Assembly: GCA_027475525.1 (NCBI GenBank)
Contig: JAMWFC010000055.1
Location: 1,406,212 to 1,470,211 of the forward strand
DNA: 64,000 bases
Direction: 5' to 3'
Origin: Macrolepiota albuminosa
Lineage: Eukaryota; Basidiomycota; Agaricomycetes; Agaricales; Agaricaceae
How positions within the stretch are numbered: the first letter of the stretch is position 1; each line of letters starts with the position of its first letter. Shown here piece after piece: positions 13,758-24,921 of this stretch. The notes under the pieces are model-generated. The model had not been told where the DNA came from. It was given only the letters and a program-made list of their open reading frames with translations, and made no database searches. A program made the position numbers and the translations under genes.

Positions 13758-15345
13758 ACATGCCCCCCTTTCAGACTGATAACAATCTTTAGAAGGGTGG
13801 CATCTACAAGTGTCCCTACAAGAATAATAAGGCATCTTCTGTAGTTGGTAAGTGTCAATGTTAGCCAACTATAACTAAGTACTGCTTGCCATGTTCATGC
13901 TGATGGTGGGCAGTGTAGTTCATTTTCTAGGAAGGTGGCATTATTGAAGTCAGTGTTAGCCAAACTAGATGCTTCTTTAAAAGGAGACTTCACCAGCATC
14001 CTCTATGGTCATAGCAGCAATTGATGGGGGCAGTAGCAGTCCTTGGTGTGGACCATGCATCTACAGATCACAACAACAAGATTCCATCCTGATAGGGTAA
14101 TAGAATTCTTCCTCAAGGTATGCATAACCTTGAGCGAATTCTCATGTGAGCAGTGCCCAAAGGCAGATTATATCGTCTGCAGAAGAGGTTCTCCAACCAT
14201 CCTACTGGAGAATTGCTGGTGGTTCCCCATAGATATTGAGCCTGCAGTGCTGCTTGTTGTCAATGTTATGATAGACATTTAATGATGCATTTGGTGTCCC
14301 GAAAAAAAATGGCTTTCTAGGTAGATCACGCCAAAGGTATATGCATAGTCTATCTACTCCATAAGTACACAATTCACTAACAGGACTTTTAGTATGTCGG
14401 CATCACTGATGTTGGCTGACATTGAGTCCTCAAAATGGGGAGTCATGAACTGTATATCAGTCCATGACATTGGCACAAATAGATGACTGGGGTTGGCTGC
14501 ATTGTGGGCTTCAATAGCCTCATAGTACAATCCAGGTCATATCATAATGAAGGCCAGCACTCTGGCAAAGCGGCTCTGGAATCACTCTTGCAGTGATACA
14601 TTTCAGATAATGACGTGCTCCAGAAGCATACGGAAGTGAATGCGGAATGCATAGTTTATGGCCATGTCCAAGACAGCATTCATTATCCCAGGGTGCAAAA
14701 AATAAAGCACATTCTGTGCTAGATGGTCAAGGTCAAAGGTATGGCAGATACTTTCCAAATTAAATTCTGCAAGCATAAACATAGACTTGCTCCCCTATTT
14801 TTTCCATCAGAAATACCCCTCTAATGTGGGTAGATATAACTGTTGATTACAAGCTAGAACTATTTTGTGTGTATTACATAGTGCTGAATCAGACCGCAGT
14901 ATTGGATTGACTAGAACTAGAGTGAATACAAGATATTGTCTTATATAATACTCTACTGAATGCATATAGCATCGTTGATGCTAGTAATATGTGTGATGCT
15001 CCATTACATACCCTCCAATGAGACCAAATACTCGGTCTTAGAAAAGGAGTTGAAGTGGAAATAGAGTATGCACAGTAGTGCAAACATTAGTTGGAGATGC
15101 ATATTACATCACTGTAGGATGTTAGTATTATGCTCGAGGTAGTAGTGTCTTTCAATAACACTGAATCTCGCAATATTTTAGTGCACTGTTGCATATATGA
15201 TACAAGCAGCAAAAAATAAGATAAAATTTAAAATAAAACAAAAGAATGACTCCTTCTATGAGTCTGCTGTATATACACGCTACACTGAAGTGCATGTCAG
15301 CCTAAAAATGTTGAGTATATACTCATAGTTACCTAAAAAATATGG
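13758..15345. other. Decayed repeat interior, no intact gene
   Basis: Lies between the LTR-like repeat and the decayed long minus-strand frame. Only short open frames occur. It may be the 3' untranslated or coding remainder of the same old element. Confidence 0.4.
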
Positions 15346-18230
15346 GTCTATGACCTGTCCGATGAGGACCCTGCAACTGCACCCATCTCTGTCACCATTG
15401 ACTCCTCCTCTGATGCAATGTTAATTGCAGGAGGAGGAGGTGCCAATTCCATCCTTGGTAGGGTAGTGGACCCCTCAACTGCAGGTAAATCTACCACCAT
15501 AGACTCAGTAAGTATGACGTTAATTGCTGGAGGGATGGTGGTTAGCATACTATGCACCAATGTTTGGTTTAGGAGAGTGACCTGGTTCAGGTCCATGCCA
15601 ATGAGATAATAGAAGCCATTGGCCTCAGGGTTGATTGGAAGATTACTCTCCTCATAGTGCTTGAACATAAGATAATAGTAGTCATCTTTGGTCACCTCCT
15701 ACCATCCATCCCATTGCGGGATTGCAGGAGGGGTGCCATAGGTAGATAGGTGCTCCATGCGCTCATCATCAATCTATTTGAAGATGTCCATAGACATTGT
15801 TGGTGAGTGGAACTGCTGTTCCAGAAAAACCATGCCATAAGTATATGTGTGATCCATCTAGTCCAGTGGGATCCAGTTGTATAAAAGGATGCGTAATGTG
15901 TCGTCATTGGAAAAGTTCCATGCATGCTTGTTGGGCATATGAACTTGATGGATTTTGAGCTTTGGCCCATATTGGGGCTCAAACAGTTGCTCAGGGAACA
16001 TGGCATCATATGAGGCAATTGCCTCACAGTACAGTCCCCAACAGGCCATGACAAGAGTCATGCACCAAACAATCACAAATTTGGCTGCACTATTAGCACA
16101 AAGAGCTCAACATAGTGCGAATCCAAAGAGAGTTTGCCAGTGCATGCAGTAGGCATGGTCAACCGCGATGCCCTGATAGGTGTTCTCTAGCCTGGGGTGA
16201 CCAAAGATCAGCATGTACTGTGCTAGCTGATCCAAGTCAAATGGTATGGCTGGGTCTTAAGCACACATTATACGCAGCACTATGGAACCATTTTCTTTTG
16301 TGTGCAGAAAGTGCCCCAGGATCTGTCATCTCTCCACAAGAGCGAAATCATCAGAACCCTGCAACAAGTTGACGAGGTTCTGATATTGAGGCTTCTTCAT
16401 CAGGAGCTGCATGATTCGATTATGCAGAGCCTCAACTGTTTGCTGGGCAAACATTTGCAGCTCTGTGATCAACATGTATGCAACAATTCAGTTGCAATGC
16501 AGGACATGTACATTCATATAATATTTGTAGAGCTGGTCCAGCTCTAACAGAGTGCAGGGAAGACTGTGCAGGGCGTGCTTGTAAACAATTATGCCTGGAA
16601 TGTGGGCATGCTGGCCAGAGGCATACTCATATGCTGCCGCTCTGTTGGTATCAGCTCCCATCAGCACAGTATTTGTGGCATACAAATAGTACATGCAGTG
16701 GCTGAGTGCTCCTTTGAAGCATGAGTTCATTTGTTTGACATTGAGCAGCCTCCACACTTTTACCCTCAAACCATTGGGAATTCTCTCTGAGAAATCATCC
16801 TTGGCCCTATATTTCAGGGCCTGCAACTCCTTGGCATAGTTTGCCTTCTTTTTTGCTATGCGCTTATTGTGCAATACTCGCTAGAATTGGTCTGCTGCCA
16901 ATTTCCCCTTCTTGCTGTCCTCCTCCTGCTCCAAGCTTGACTCTTTATAGTTGCTCTTGTCAGACAAGGACGCAACTGGTGCTTTGCCTTTTTCAGGCAC
17001 AGGCTTTCCTCTCAAGATTGCCACCAGACCATCATATTGTTCCGGTGTGCGGGGGTCTGGGGTCAAGACAACCATGGGGTAATGTTCTGGCAGGGCTGGT
17101 ACAAATACTGGCAGCATGAAGAGCATCTGGACTTCTCCTGCTCATGCGGAAATGCCAGCAGGAAAGGCTATGACCTCCAGTTTGGAGGCATTGAGAGGTG
17201 GCTTGCGGCCACAACACTGACAAAATGGCCCCAGCTTTGCTGGGGCAGATGATGTGGATTGTGGCTAAGCTACCAAAGGGGCAGGCGCATTTCATGCCAG
17301 AGTTCTCCCTCTTAGCTCAGCGTGGAGAATGCTATGAATTGGCACCCTTGGCACCGCAGTAACAGGTTTGGACCCCATAGGTGGGACCTGAGATGGTGCA
17401 GTCTCCTGCTGACCCAGGGACAGGTTTGCCAGAGGCTCACTGATGGCAGCCAGTAGCTCTGACTGGTCCTGAGGGGCCACAGTGGGTAACTGCAATGACA
17501 AGGCAATGGGCTGAGCAGGCTGCTCAGGGCATGCTGGTTGTGCTGCCAATGGCATTCTAGCCCATAGAGGCTCGACTAGTTGAATGGGCTGATATCTAGC
17601 CCTCTTGACCTTGGCAGTCAGTTCCTTGAAGACTGACACTTTGCACTTAGACGTGTGGTCAATCTGCTCTAGCGCTGATATGTGCTGCCTCTTCATCAGC
17701 TCAATCTGGTCAAGCAGTCTCTCTATTATAACAATGGCCAAACTGTCCTGCAGAAAAGACACAGTTTCAGGAACTGGCTGTCCCACTGCTTCCAGTCAGC
17801 TCAAGAGTGCATCTGGCACTGCTGAGTCCTGTGCTTGTGGCGCAGGTTCCATATATGGTTCTGCCACAGGCTAATGTGCCCATGGTATGAATGGCAGTCC
17901 CATCACTACACCTGCATATGTCAGTATCAATGCATGCAAGCATACTAGTAGTACCTGATAATAGCACTCTTGGCATGTGCTGTCCTCCAGGCGCTCATAG
18001 CACCCCTTATCATTGACCTTCATCTCTTGTGAGTAGAGAGGTGTCTGGTATGGAAGCAGTTCCTTGTGGCCTAGATAGGCCACGCCCACTGACTGGTACT
18101 GGCTCATTGCTGGATACGGTGGCTGCCTCTGGTAATCGGAATAATTCTGAATTTGTATATTTGGAGGTCTCCCCCTTCTATTAGAGCCTTGCAGACTCTG
18201 ATCACTTTTTCTCAGCCTTCAATAGGCCAT
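15346..18230 (-). pseudogene. Decayed ~960-codon open frame, unknown product
   Basis: One minus-strand frame can be followed from a Met codon at 18230 to a stop at 15348 with no frameshift, but with about 13 internal stops (for example 17871-17873, 17292-17294, 16881-16883, 16488-16490, 16257-16259, 15858-15860). All ORF fragments fall in the same frame, so they are pieces of one former gene. Visible character: a Gln/Pro-rich N-terminus, a region IERLLDQIELMKRQHISALE, Pro/Gln-rich linkers, a basic KKANYAKELQALKYRAKDDF segment, and a helical C-terminal half. No transposase or polymerase motif is recognised. It sits downstream of the end of element D pol on the same strand, so it could be a third ORF of that element or of an independent one. 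Confidence 0.6.
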
Positions 18231-18639
18231 TGCAGACAATACGTTAGCTATGTGTATTGAAATTTAGGAGGAAAAGAGAGAAAAAAAAATCTTCTAACTC
18301 CACCAGTGGTGTAAACAACTACAAATATTCACCACCCAGTCTTTCACTGGTTATCAAAGTAGCATAAACAGCCACAATTAGTTGCCACCTAGTCAATATG
18401 ACTTTGGAACTGGTGATGACCAGGAATGGTTCATAAATGACCTTATAGGTCATAGGTAGATGAGAAGAAACCTCGAATTCAAGGTAAGGTGGAGCTTATG
18501 TGATACTACCTGAGAGCTGCTGGTAAATTGCAAGAATCTTGCAGCAATGGACTAATACTAAGAGCTGCAGGGCATGAAATGCCCTCAACAGCTAGCAAAA
18601 CACACATAGAGTGCGTGAGGTGGTGAATGTGAACGAAGT

Positions 18640-18793
18640 CCACTTTGATACTCAGTTATGGCTCCGGAGTTGCACGATTAGGAAATAGCACATCACTATT
18701 GGCCAAGTATGGTCACAACAGCAATACATAGAACTTAGGCACTATCTTGTGTGCCTGCAGCACATGGGATAGTTTTAACACGTAGTTAGACGT
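18640..18793 (-). pseudogene. Integrase C-terminal fragment of element D (distal part)
   Basis: Minus-strand text YVLKLSHVLQAHKIVPKFYV followed by PYLANSDVLFPN matches the end of agaric gypsy pol (the NY-L-LP...FHVSLL-P pattern). It continues the frame interrupted at 23715 by the young LTR element. Interrupted by stops. Confidence 0.65.
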
Positions 18794-19868
18794 TGATGAG
18801 CTCCCATTATAGATAACCACGGATAGCGCCAACACAAGCATCTCACATTGGCACACTGGGACCACCAGGAGCGGCATGTCTTAGCGCTCCAGGGGCTAAT
18901 TTTTGCATATTTTTATGTTAATAACTCGCAGCTGGAGCCTCTAATTACTCCAGGACCACTCTTTATGGCACCATCTATTCTTAGCACTCCTCTTGACACC
19001 TTGCCGCACCTTGCCACTCACCCTTCAGGGCCATACACGGACACAGACACTTGGCACCCATGATGCTCTTAGCCGGTGGCAGTAGGAATGATGAAGTATT
19101 TTATGACAGACAGCTTGGAGTTTCACCTTAGCACCTGACGTCGCTTAGCTTCTTGCCGACTCAGACTGACAGCATGATTGTGGACTTCTTCACCATATAG
19201 TTTAATTCAGGGCATTTACTTACATATAAATACTTACTTTTTGTTAGTAGTAAATCATCAATTTGGCAGTAGGGATTGTATCCCAACATTTTGGTCACCC
19301 TACGCAACAGACTACCTTTTTGTTGACCGTGTCGGCAAGGGGACTCTGCTTTAGTTCTCTCTCACCCTTTCTGTCTGCAATCTCTTAGTGTCTTGCAACT
19401 ACGGCAAGGCATTTGCGCTTAGATCTGCTAAGCAATCTCGTCATTTTATCATCTCTTTTAGGTGCTAAACACTTAGCGCCTCTTAGTGACCCCTTTACAG
19501 TGTCTCTTAGCGCCTTTCCTTGGCGACTCTCTCTCACGCTCCTTAGCGCCTTTCCTTGGCAACTCTCTCTTGCGCTCCTTAGCGCCTTTCCTTGGCGACT
19601 CTCTCCTGCGCTCCTTAGCGCCTTTCCTTGGCGACTCTTTCCCGCGCCTCTTAGCACCTTTCATTGGTGATTTTTAGCATACTCTTGCCGCATTTTTGGG
19701 CCTTAAATAAGCGCCAATCTCCCCTTTTCCTTACCACCAACCTCTTGCCTACTGTGCGTTCTCTGGGACCTGTCCGGGACTCTCTCCCATACTTAGCACG
19801 TCCAAAGCTATATTGACTAAGTAGCTGTACTAGTGATAGTGCACCTTAGCGCAATTTGGGCGTCATCA
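18794..19868 (+). repeat. 5' LTR of gag-only element (1,075 bp)
   Basis: Starts TGATGAGCTCCC and ends GGGCGTCATCA. It matches 22486-23714 except for a few substitutions, several at CpG sites (for example CATG versus CACG), and two 77-bp duplications present only in the 3' copy. Contains a 36-bp tandem array and many TTAGCGC words. Confidence 0.95.
19506..19673. repeat. 36-bp tandem array inside the LTR, about 4.5 units
   Basis: Units start CTTAGCGCCTTTCCTTGGCG and repeat every 36 bp (first starts 19506, 19542). The same array is in the 3' LTR. Divisible by three, it gives spurious 12-residue peptide repeats on both strands. Confidence 0.9.
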
Positions 19869-19871
19869 AAT

Positions 19872-19892
19872 TGGAGCCCACCGCGAGGGTTC
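19872..19892 (+). promoter_or_regulatory. Candidate tRNA primer-binding site
   Basis: TGGAGCCCACCGCGAGGG begins three bases after the 5' LTR. It starts with TGG, as expected for pairing with a tRNA CCA end. The tRNA was not identified. Confidence 0.6.
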
Positions 19893-20091
19893 TCTAGGGC
19901 AGCATTCCGCCAGAAACCCACCTTTAAAAGGCAATCTTACCTCATTTTTCCAGTGCCTTGCCGCACTCCCCTTACAGTCAGAAACTACAAGACGCTTGCC
20001 ACTAGCCAACTGTAGACGATTATTTCTGATATACGCTTGCCACTTGCCGTGGTCCCTTGCCAACTCTATTAATTCCCTTGCCACTCCCACT

Positions 20092-22092
20092 ATGAGCCAA
20101 GCACCACCCCTTCATATGCCCTTTCGAAATCACTTTGCTGCACCTAAATGGGATGAAACCAAACCACGCGAGTTACCACAGTACTTCCAAGAACTAGAGC
20201 TCCTTTTCCAGGATTGTGGTATTACCGACTTTGCCCAAAGGAAGGATTACGCTATCCGTTATGTCTCCTATGACACGGCAGAATCTTGGACAGGTTTACC
20301 AGAATTCATCACCTTAGAGCCTGCGCTTGCCACCCCCCCAGTTCCCTTAGCACCTCGCCAACATAGCTATCAAGATTGGAAAACAGCAGTAATCAATTTA
20401 TATCCTGGTGCAGAAGAATCTGCCCGTTACAGGCTTAGCGACCTCCAGCAGCTAGTGCAAGACACCTTTGCCACTAGCCTGCACACTCTTGGCACATTTT
20501 CTACCTATTACCGTGACTTCCAGCGCATCTCTAAATGGCTCCAGCAACATGGCAAACTTCACATAAATGAAGAGCGTCGCTTATTTCAGCAAGGTATTCC
20601 AACCTCCTTATGGACAAAAATGGCACGTCGCCTAGAGATTCTCATGCCGACACACCATCCCGACGAGTTCTATGACATTGATCAGGTTTTTAAAGCAGGA
20701 AAATGGGTACTTGCCGGTACCACCACTAGTGCCAACACTCTCAGTCCCCTTAGCACCTCCTATTCCCTTAGCACCTCTGAGCCTCTTAGCGCTCATTCTG
20801 AGGGTTTTTCTAGCGCTCCCACGGTAATCCAAGCGCTAAGTGTTAGCGCCTCTGATGATTATAAAGACCTGGAAACTCGAGTTAATGCTGCCTTTGCCGC
20901 TGCCATGTCACCAATCGAAAATAGGCTTGCCGCTGAATTGGCAAGTTACCAGCCCCAGTCGGAAGAACATATAGAGGAAATTTACTATTTTGGGCATGAT
21001 CAGGACGCCAAGGAACCCCCTCAGCAGGAGTTTAGGGAACTAGCACGGCAGGAACGTATTGTGCAAATAGAGCAGGAACTGGCAAAGTTACGAGGAATTG
21101 CCGCACCAAAAACTACTCAGACCCTTAGCGCCCCTTTGCCAACACTTAGCGCCACTTCTAGCGCGTCCAGCGCCAGCCTTAGCGCTGAATTTAGGGTGCC
21201 ACTGGCGACGCAATCCATGGTTTTTCAATCCAAGCCTCAGAACACCTCAAACGTTAACTTAGCTCTTGCCGAGGCTGCCACTGCCGTACCCCTTAGCGCA
21301 CCACCTAGCACTCATCCAGCAATGCTTAGCGCCTCTTCAATGCCTCCTAGCGCCTCCCTTGCCGCTCCTGTGAATGCTCAATCTGAAGTTCCCAACATTG
21401 CCGTCAATCTTGTTGTTATTGAGAACAGCTTCAGTGTTTCCCCTAGCGCACCTCTTGAATCCACCAGTTTACCCCCTAGCGCTCCACCAGATCTTGCCGC
21501 ACCGCCTAGCACCTCCCTAGCCTTGCCTAGCGCCTCCCCAGAGTCTCTTAGCGCCTCCTGTGAAGACTCAGTCCTTTCCAATGTCAACTCTCGCACCATA
21601 ACGTTAGCACCACCTACCATGCCAGCACACAATAATCTGCCCACTAGCGACTTCCAGCCCTTAGCGCCAGCTCTTGGCGCTCCTCAGAAGCAGTATGGAG
21701 TAGACTCCTTGGCGACGTTGCAAATATTTGAGGTAGGAACTCAAGTTATTGATTATACTACAGCAACGCAAGTCACGGCAACAGTTGGAGACCTCTGCAG
21801 GATAGCTCCTAGCGCAAGCGCACCAACAGGCACTGTCTTAGCGCCTTCTGAGGATAAAGGCGCCACCATTAGCGCTACCTTTGGCGCTTCCAGCTTGGAC
21901 AATAATCAGCACTACCATGACCTTCCCGAACTGGCAGTTACTGGCGACGTTTCAACTTGTTGCCTCAATAGTTCCTCTACTGGCCCTTGCAGCACTACTC
22001 TTAGTGATCATAAAGCTTCTGAAGGACCGCTAAGGACCCCCAATAAGGTGCTAGTACCTGCACTTGCCGACGTTATTTCAGAAAATGGCTAA
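20092..22092 (+). CDS. Gag-like protein of the gag-only element
   Basis: Structural protein of the retrotransposon particle (family knowledge). Uninterrupted frame of 666 codons from Met at 20092; an upstream in-frame Met at 19996 would add 32 residues. The N-terminal ~220 residues resemble agaric gypsy Gag: YFQELELLFQDCGITDFAQR, RYVSYDTAESW, YQDWKTAVINLYPGAEESAR, YRDFQRISKWL and the ending FYDIDQVFKAGKWVL. The rest is a Ser/Ala/Pro/Leu-rich tail built on repeated LSAP/LSAS-like words written with TTAGCGC codons. No CCHC zinc knuckle is visible and no pol follows, so the element depends on another for enzymes. The intact frame supports recent activity. Confidence 0.85.
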   Translation: MSQAPPLHMPFRNHFAAPKWDETKPRELPQYFQELELLFQDCGITDFAQRKDYAIRYVSYDTAESWTGLPEFITLEPALATPPVPLAPRQHSYQDWKTAVINLYPGAEESARYRLSDLQQLVQDTFATSLHTLGTFSTYYRDFQRISKWLQQHGKLHINEERRLFQQGIPTSLWTKMARRLEILMPTHHPDEFYDIDQVFKAGKWVLAGTTTSANTLSPLSTSYSLSTSEPLSAHSEGFSSAPTVIQALSVSASDDYKDLETRVNAAFAAAMSPIENRLAAELASYQPQSEEHIEEIYYFGHDQDAKEPPQQEFRELARQERIVQIEQELAKLRGIAAPKTTQTLSAPLPTLSATSSASSASLSAEFRVPLATQSMVFQSKPQNTSNVNLALAEAATAVPLSAPPSTHPAMLSASSMPPSASLAAPVNAQSEVPNIAVNLVVIENSFSVSPSAPLESTSLPPSAPPDLAAPPSTSLALPSASPESLSASCEDSVLSNVNSRTITLAPPTMPAHNNLPTSDFQPLAPALGAPQKQYGVDSLATLQIFEVGTQVIDYTTATQVTATVGDLCRIAPSASAPTGTVLAPSEDKGATISATFGASSLDNNQHYHDLPELAVTGDVSTCCLNSSSTGPCSTTLSDHKASEGPLRTPNKVLVPALADVISENG

Positions 22093-22474
22093 AAGTACAA
22101 AAACATCAATACTTTGCTAAGTCGCCTTTCTTGAATCACCTTTTGTTAGCTTTCTTACTCTACATTCATAGACAATCTTTGTCACTACCTATACTAAAAA
22201 TTGTCACCAAGATCACTACCATTTTGTTACCTACTTGACCCTTGAGTTATTCGTCATTTTTGCACACTTTGTTATATTTTTCATTGATTCGTCACTCGTT
22301 TCATATTCTGGCTGCCGAGTTTCTAATGTTTTTAGCGCACCATACATTGCCGACATCGCCAGCACCCAGCACACCTTGGCACCTCCATCTCCTCCTTGCC
22401 GACTATGCATTCTCTTACCAACTTACAGATTAGCGACTCTCTGGAAAAGTGACTGAGGACAGTCAGGATTTCAG

Positions 22475-22485
22475 TTGAGGGGAGA
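22475..22485 (+). promoter_or_regulatory. Polypurine tract
   Basis: TTGAGGGGAGA directly abuts the start (TGATGAGC) of the 3' LTR, the expected place for plus-strand DNA priming. Confidence 0.75.
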
Positions 22486-23714
22486 TGATGAGCTCCCATT
22501 ATAGATAACCACGGATAGCGCCAACACAAGCATCTCACATTGGCACACTGGGACCACCAGGAGCGGCACGTCTTAGCGCTCCAGGGGCTAATTTTTGCAT
22601 ATTTTTATGTTAATAACTCGCAGCTGGAGCCTCTAATTACTCCAGGACCACTCTTTATGGCACCATCTATTCTTAGCACTCCTCTTGACACCTTGCCACA
22701 CCTTGCCACTCACCCTTCAGGGCCATACACGGACACAGACACTTGGCACCCATGATGCTCTTAGCCGGTGGCAGTAGGAATGATGAAGTATTTTATGACA
22801 GACAGCTTGGAGTTTCACCTTAGCACCTGACATGCTCTTAGCCGGTGGCAGTAGGAATGATGAAGTATTTTATGACAGACAGCTTGGAGTTTCACCTTAG
22901 CACCTGACGTTGCTTAGCTTCTTGCCGACTCAGACTGACAGCATGATTGTGGACTTCTTCACCATATAGTTTAATTCAGGGCATTTACTTACATATAAAT
23001 ACTTACTTTTTGTTAGTAGTAAATCATCAATTTGGCAGTAGGGATTGTATCCCAACATTTTGGTCACCCTACGCAACAGACTACCTTTTTGTTGACCGTG
23101 TCGGCAAGGGGACTCTGCTTTAGTTCTCTCTCACCCTTTCTGTCTGCAATCTCTTAGTGTCTTGCAACTACGGCAAGGCATTTGCGCTTAGATCTGCTAA
23201 GCAATCTCGTCATTTTATCATCTCTTTTAGGTGCTAAACACTTAGTGCCTCTTAGTGACCCCTTTACAGTGTCTCTTAGCACCTTTCCTTGGCGACTCTC
23301 TCTCACGCTCCTTAGCGCCTTTCGCCTCTTAGTGACCCCTTTACAGTGTCTCTTAGCACCTTTCCTTGGCGACTCTCTCTCACGCTCCTTAGCGCCTTTC
23401 CTTGGCGACTCTCTCTTGCACTCCTTAGCGCCTTTCCTTGGTGACTCTCTCCCGCGCTCCTTAGCGCCTTTCCTTGGCGACTCTTTCCTGCGCCTCTTAG
23501 CACCTTTCATTGGTGATTTTTAGCATACTCTTGCCGCATTTTTGGGCCTTAAATAAGCGCCAATCTCCCCTTTTCCTTACCACCAACCTCTTGCCTACTG
23601 TGCGTTCTCTGGGACCTGTCCGGGACTCTCTCCCATACTTAGCACGTCCAAAGCTATATTGACTAAGTAGCTGTACTAGTGATAGTGCACCTTAGCGCAA
23701 TTTGGGCGTCATCA
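22486..23714 (+). repeat. 3' LTR of gag-only element (1,229 bp with two 77-bp duplications)
   Basis: Same termini as the 5' LTR. It is 154 bp longer because two segments are each present twice in tandem with a period of 77 bp (starts 22755/22832 and 23247/23324). Removing one copy of each gives exactly 1,075 bp. Confidence 0.95.
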
Positions 23715-23718
23715 ACGT

Positions 23719-24915
23719 GCTCAGCTCAGCCTTGAGGACCCTATACGGTCCAATCCACTTGGGACATAACTTACTCACCCTGCCTTTCAGCAAGTTCAAG
23801 TTCTTTATCAAGAAGTAAACTAGGTTCCCTTTCTCAATGTCCGGTTCATTACATCTGTGATTATTTGCATGCTTCATCTGCTATATGTGTGATTCTATAA
23901 TTGCATCATGTGCCTCTGCTAAGTTTTTTAATGCATTGCACGTAAACTGCTTAACTCCAACATGAATAGCTTTATCAGTGCAAAGTTCACAAATCATGAA
24001 TGGCATATAGCCATTATTGAGTTCAAAGGGTGAATACCCTGTAGTTTCAGATATGCTCGCATTTATCACAAATTCAATGAGCGGACATCTATTCACCCAG
24101 TTCTTCTGATCAGGATGTACAAATGCTTGCAGTATCTGCATAATATTTCTATTTGCCTGTTCTGTCTGGCCATCTGTTTGTGGATGAAATGATGTCAACA
24201 TGAGCAACTTTGCTCCGAGCAGCTTGTGCAACTCCTTCCACCATTTGGAAGTAAACTTAGCATTTCAATCACCTATGATTGAGCTGGGCAATCCATGAAG
24301 GCATACTATCTCCTTGAGATAGATCCAAGACAAGTCTGAGGCTGTCATGGTTGTCCTTAATGGAATAAGATGGACCATACTGGTCATTCTACAGATTACT
24401 ACTCATAGGTAGTTAAAACCCTTCAACTCTGAGAACGGACCTATAAAGTCCATCCTGATTAAGTTCCAGGGTTTGACTGGGATAGGAAGTGAATGAAGCT
24501 TCTCTAGCAGCTTCAATGTCGATACTTTTGACTGTTGACATAGCTTGCATATTGAGCAGAATTGACTCATTTCCTTGGCCATTTATGGCCACCAGTACCA
24601 GCGTTGCATGTAGTCCAGCATTTTCTGAGTTCTAAAGTGGCCTACTACTTTGTGGGCCTGGTCCAGGATAGTCATGATCAGTGACTGTTCCTAGAGAATG
24701 CAGATGACTTTGGACTCAGTGAGTCTGGTAAGATAAATGAATTGCTGCTCCACCGTGAAGCGCGAATGTGCTTGGATATTGTTCATAATCTCTAGGAAGA
24801 GATTGTCATCTTTTTATCTTTGCTGGATACATGTGTGGAATTGTGCGTTGCCTAGGTCAGCTTGATGATCATGTGACTCCAGTGCCTGCTGGAGAGTTAT
24901 ATCAGCACTACTAGG
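23719..24915 (-). pseudogene. Integrase of element D, core and C-terminus
   Basis: Minus strand: the zinc-binding part (FCSICKLCQQSKVST), catalytic core with WNLIRMDFIGPF near the first Asp, KFTSKWWKELHKLLG, then SFHPQTDGQTEQANRNIMQ carrying the DDE glutamate region, followed by GRVSKLCPKWIGPYRVLKAE. Interrupted by stops; split at 23714 by the gag-only element and at 24922 by a solo LTR. Confidence 0.8.
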
Positions 24916-24921
24916 AGGTGC

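Larger units (their letters stand above)
18794..23714 (+). mobile_element. Young gag-only LTR retrotransposon (non-autonomous), target duplication ACGT
   Basis: Two near-identical LTRs (TGATGA...TCATCA) flank 2.6 kb of internal DNA, with 4-bp direct repeats ACGT at 18790-18793 and 23715-23718. A primer-binding-site candidate follows the 5' LTR and a purine tract abuts the 3' LTR. The only protein is an agaric gypsy-type Gag; there is no protease, reverse transcriptase or integrase, so mobility would need a partner element in trans. Inserted into the integrase C-terminus of element D. Confidence 0.92.

Noticed and set aside
18848..19063. 71-codon frame present identically at 18,848 and 22,540
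   Set aside because: Lies in the LTR; duplicated only because the LTR is duplicated.
19413..19670. Open frames on both strands made of 12-residue repeats (also 23,154-23,523)
   Set aside because: They are translations of the 36-bp LTR array, open on both strands because the unit length is divisible by three.
19506..19673. CRISPR-like regular repeat
   Set aside because: No unique spacers, repeats are contiguous, and the host is a eukaryote.
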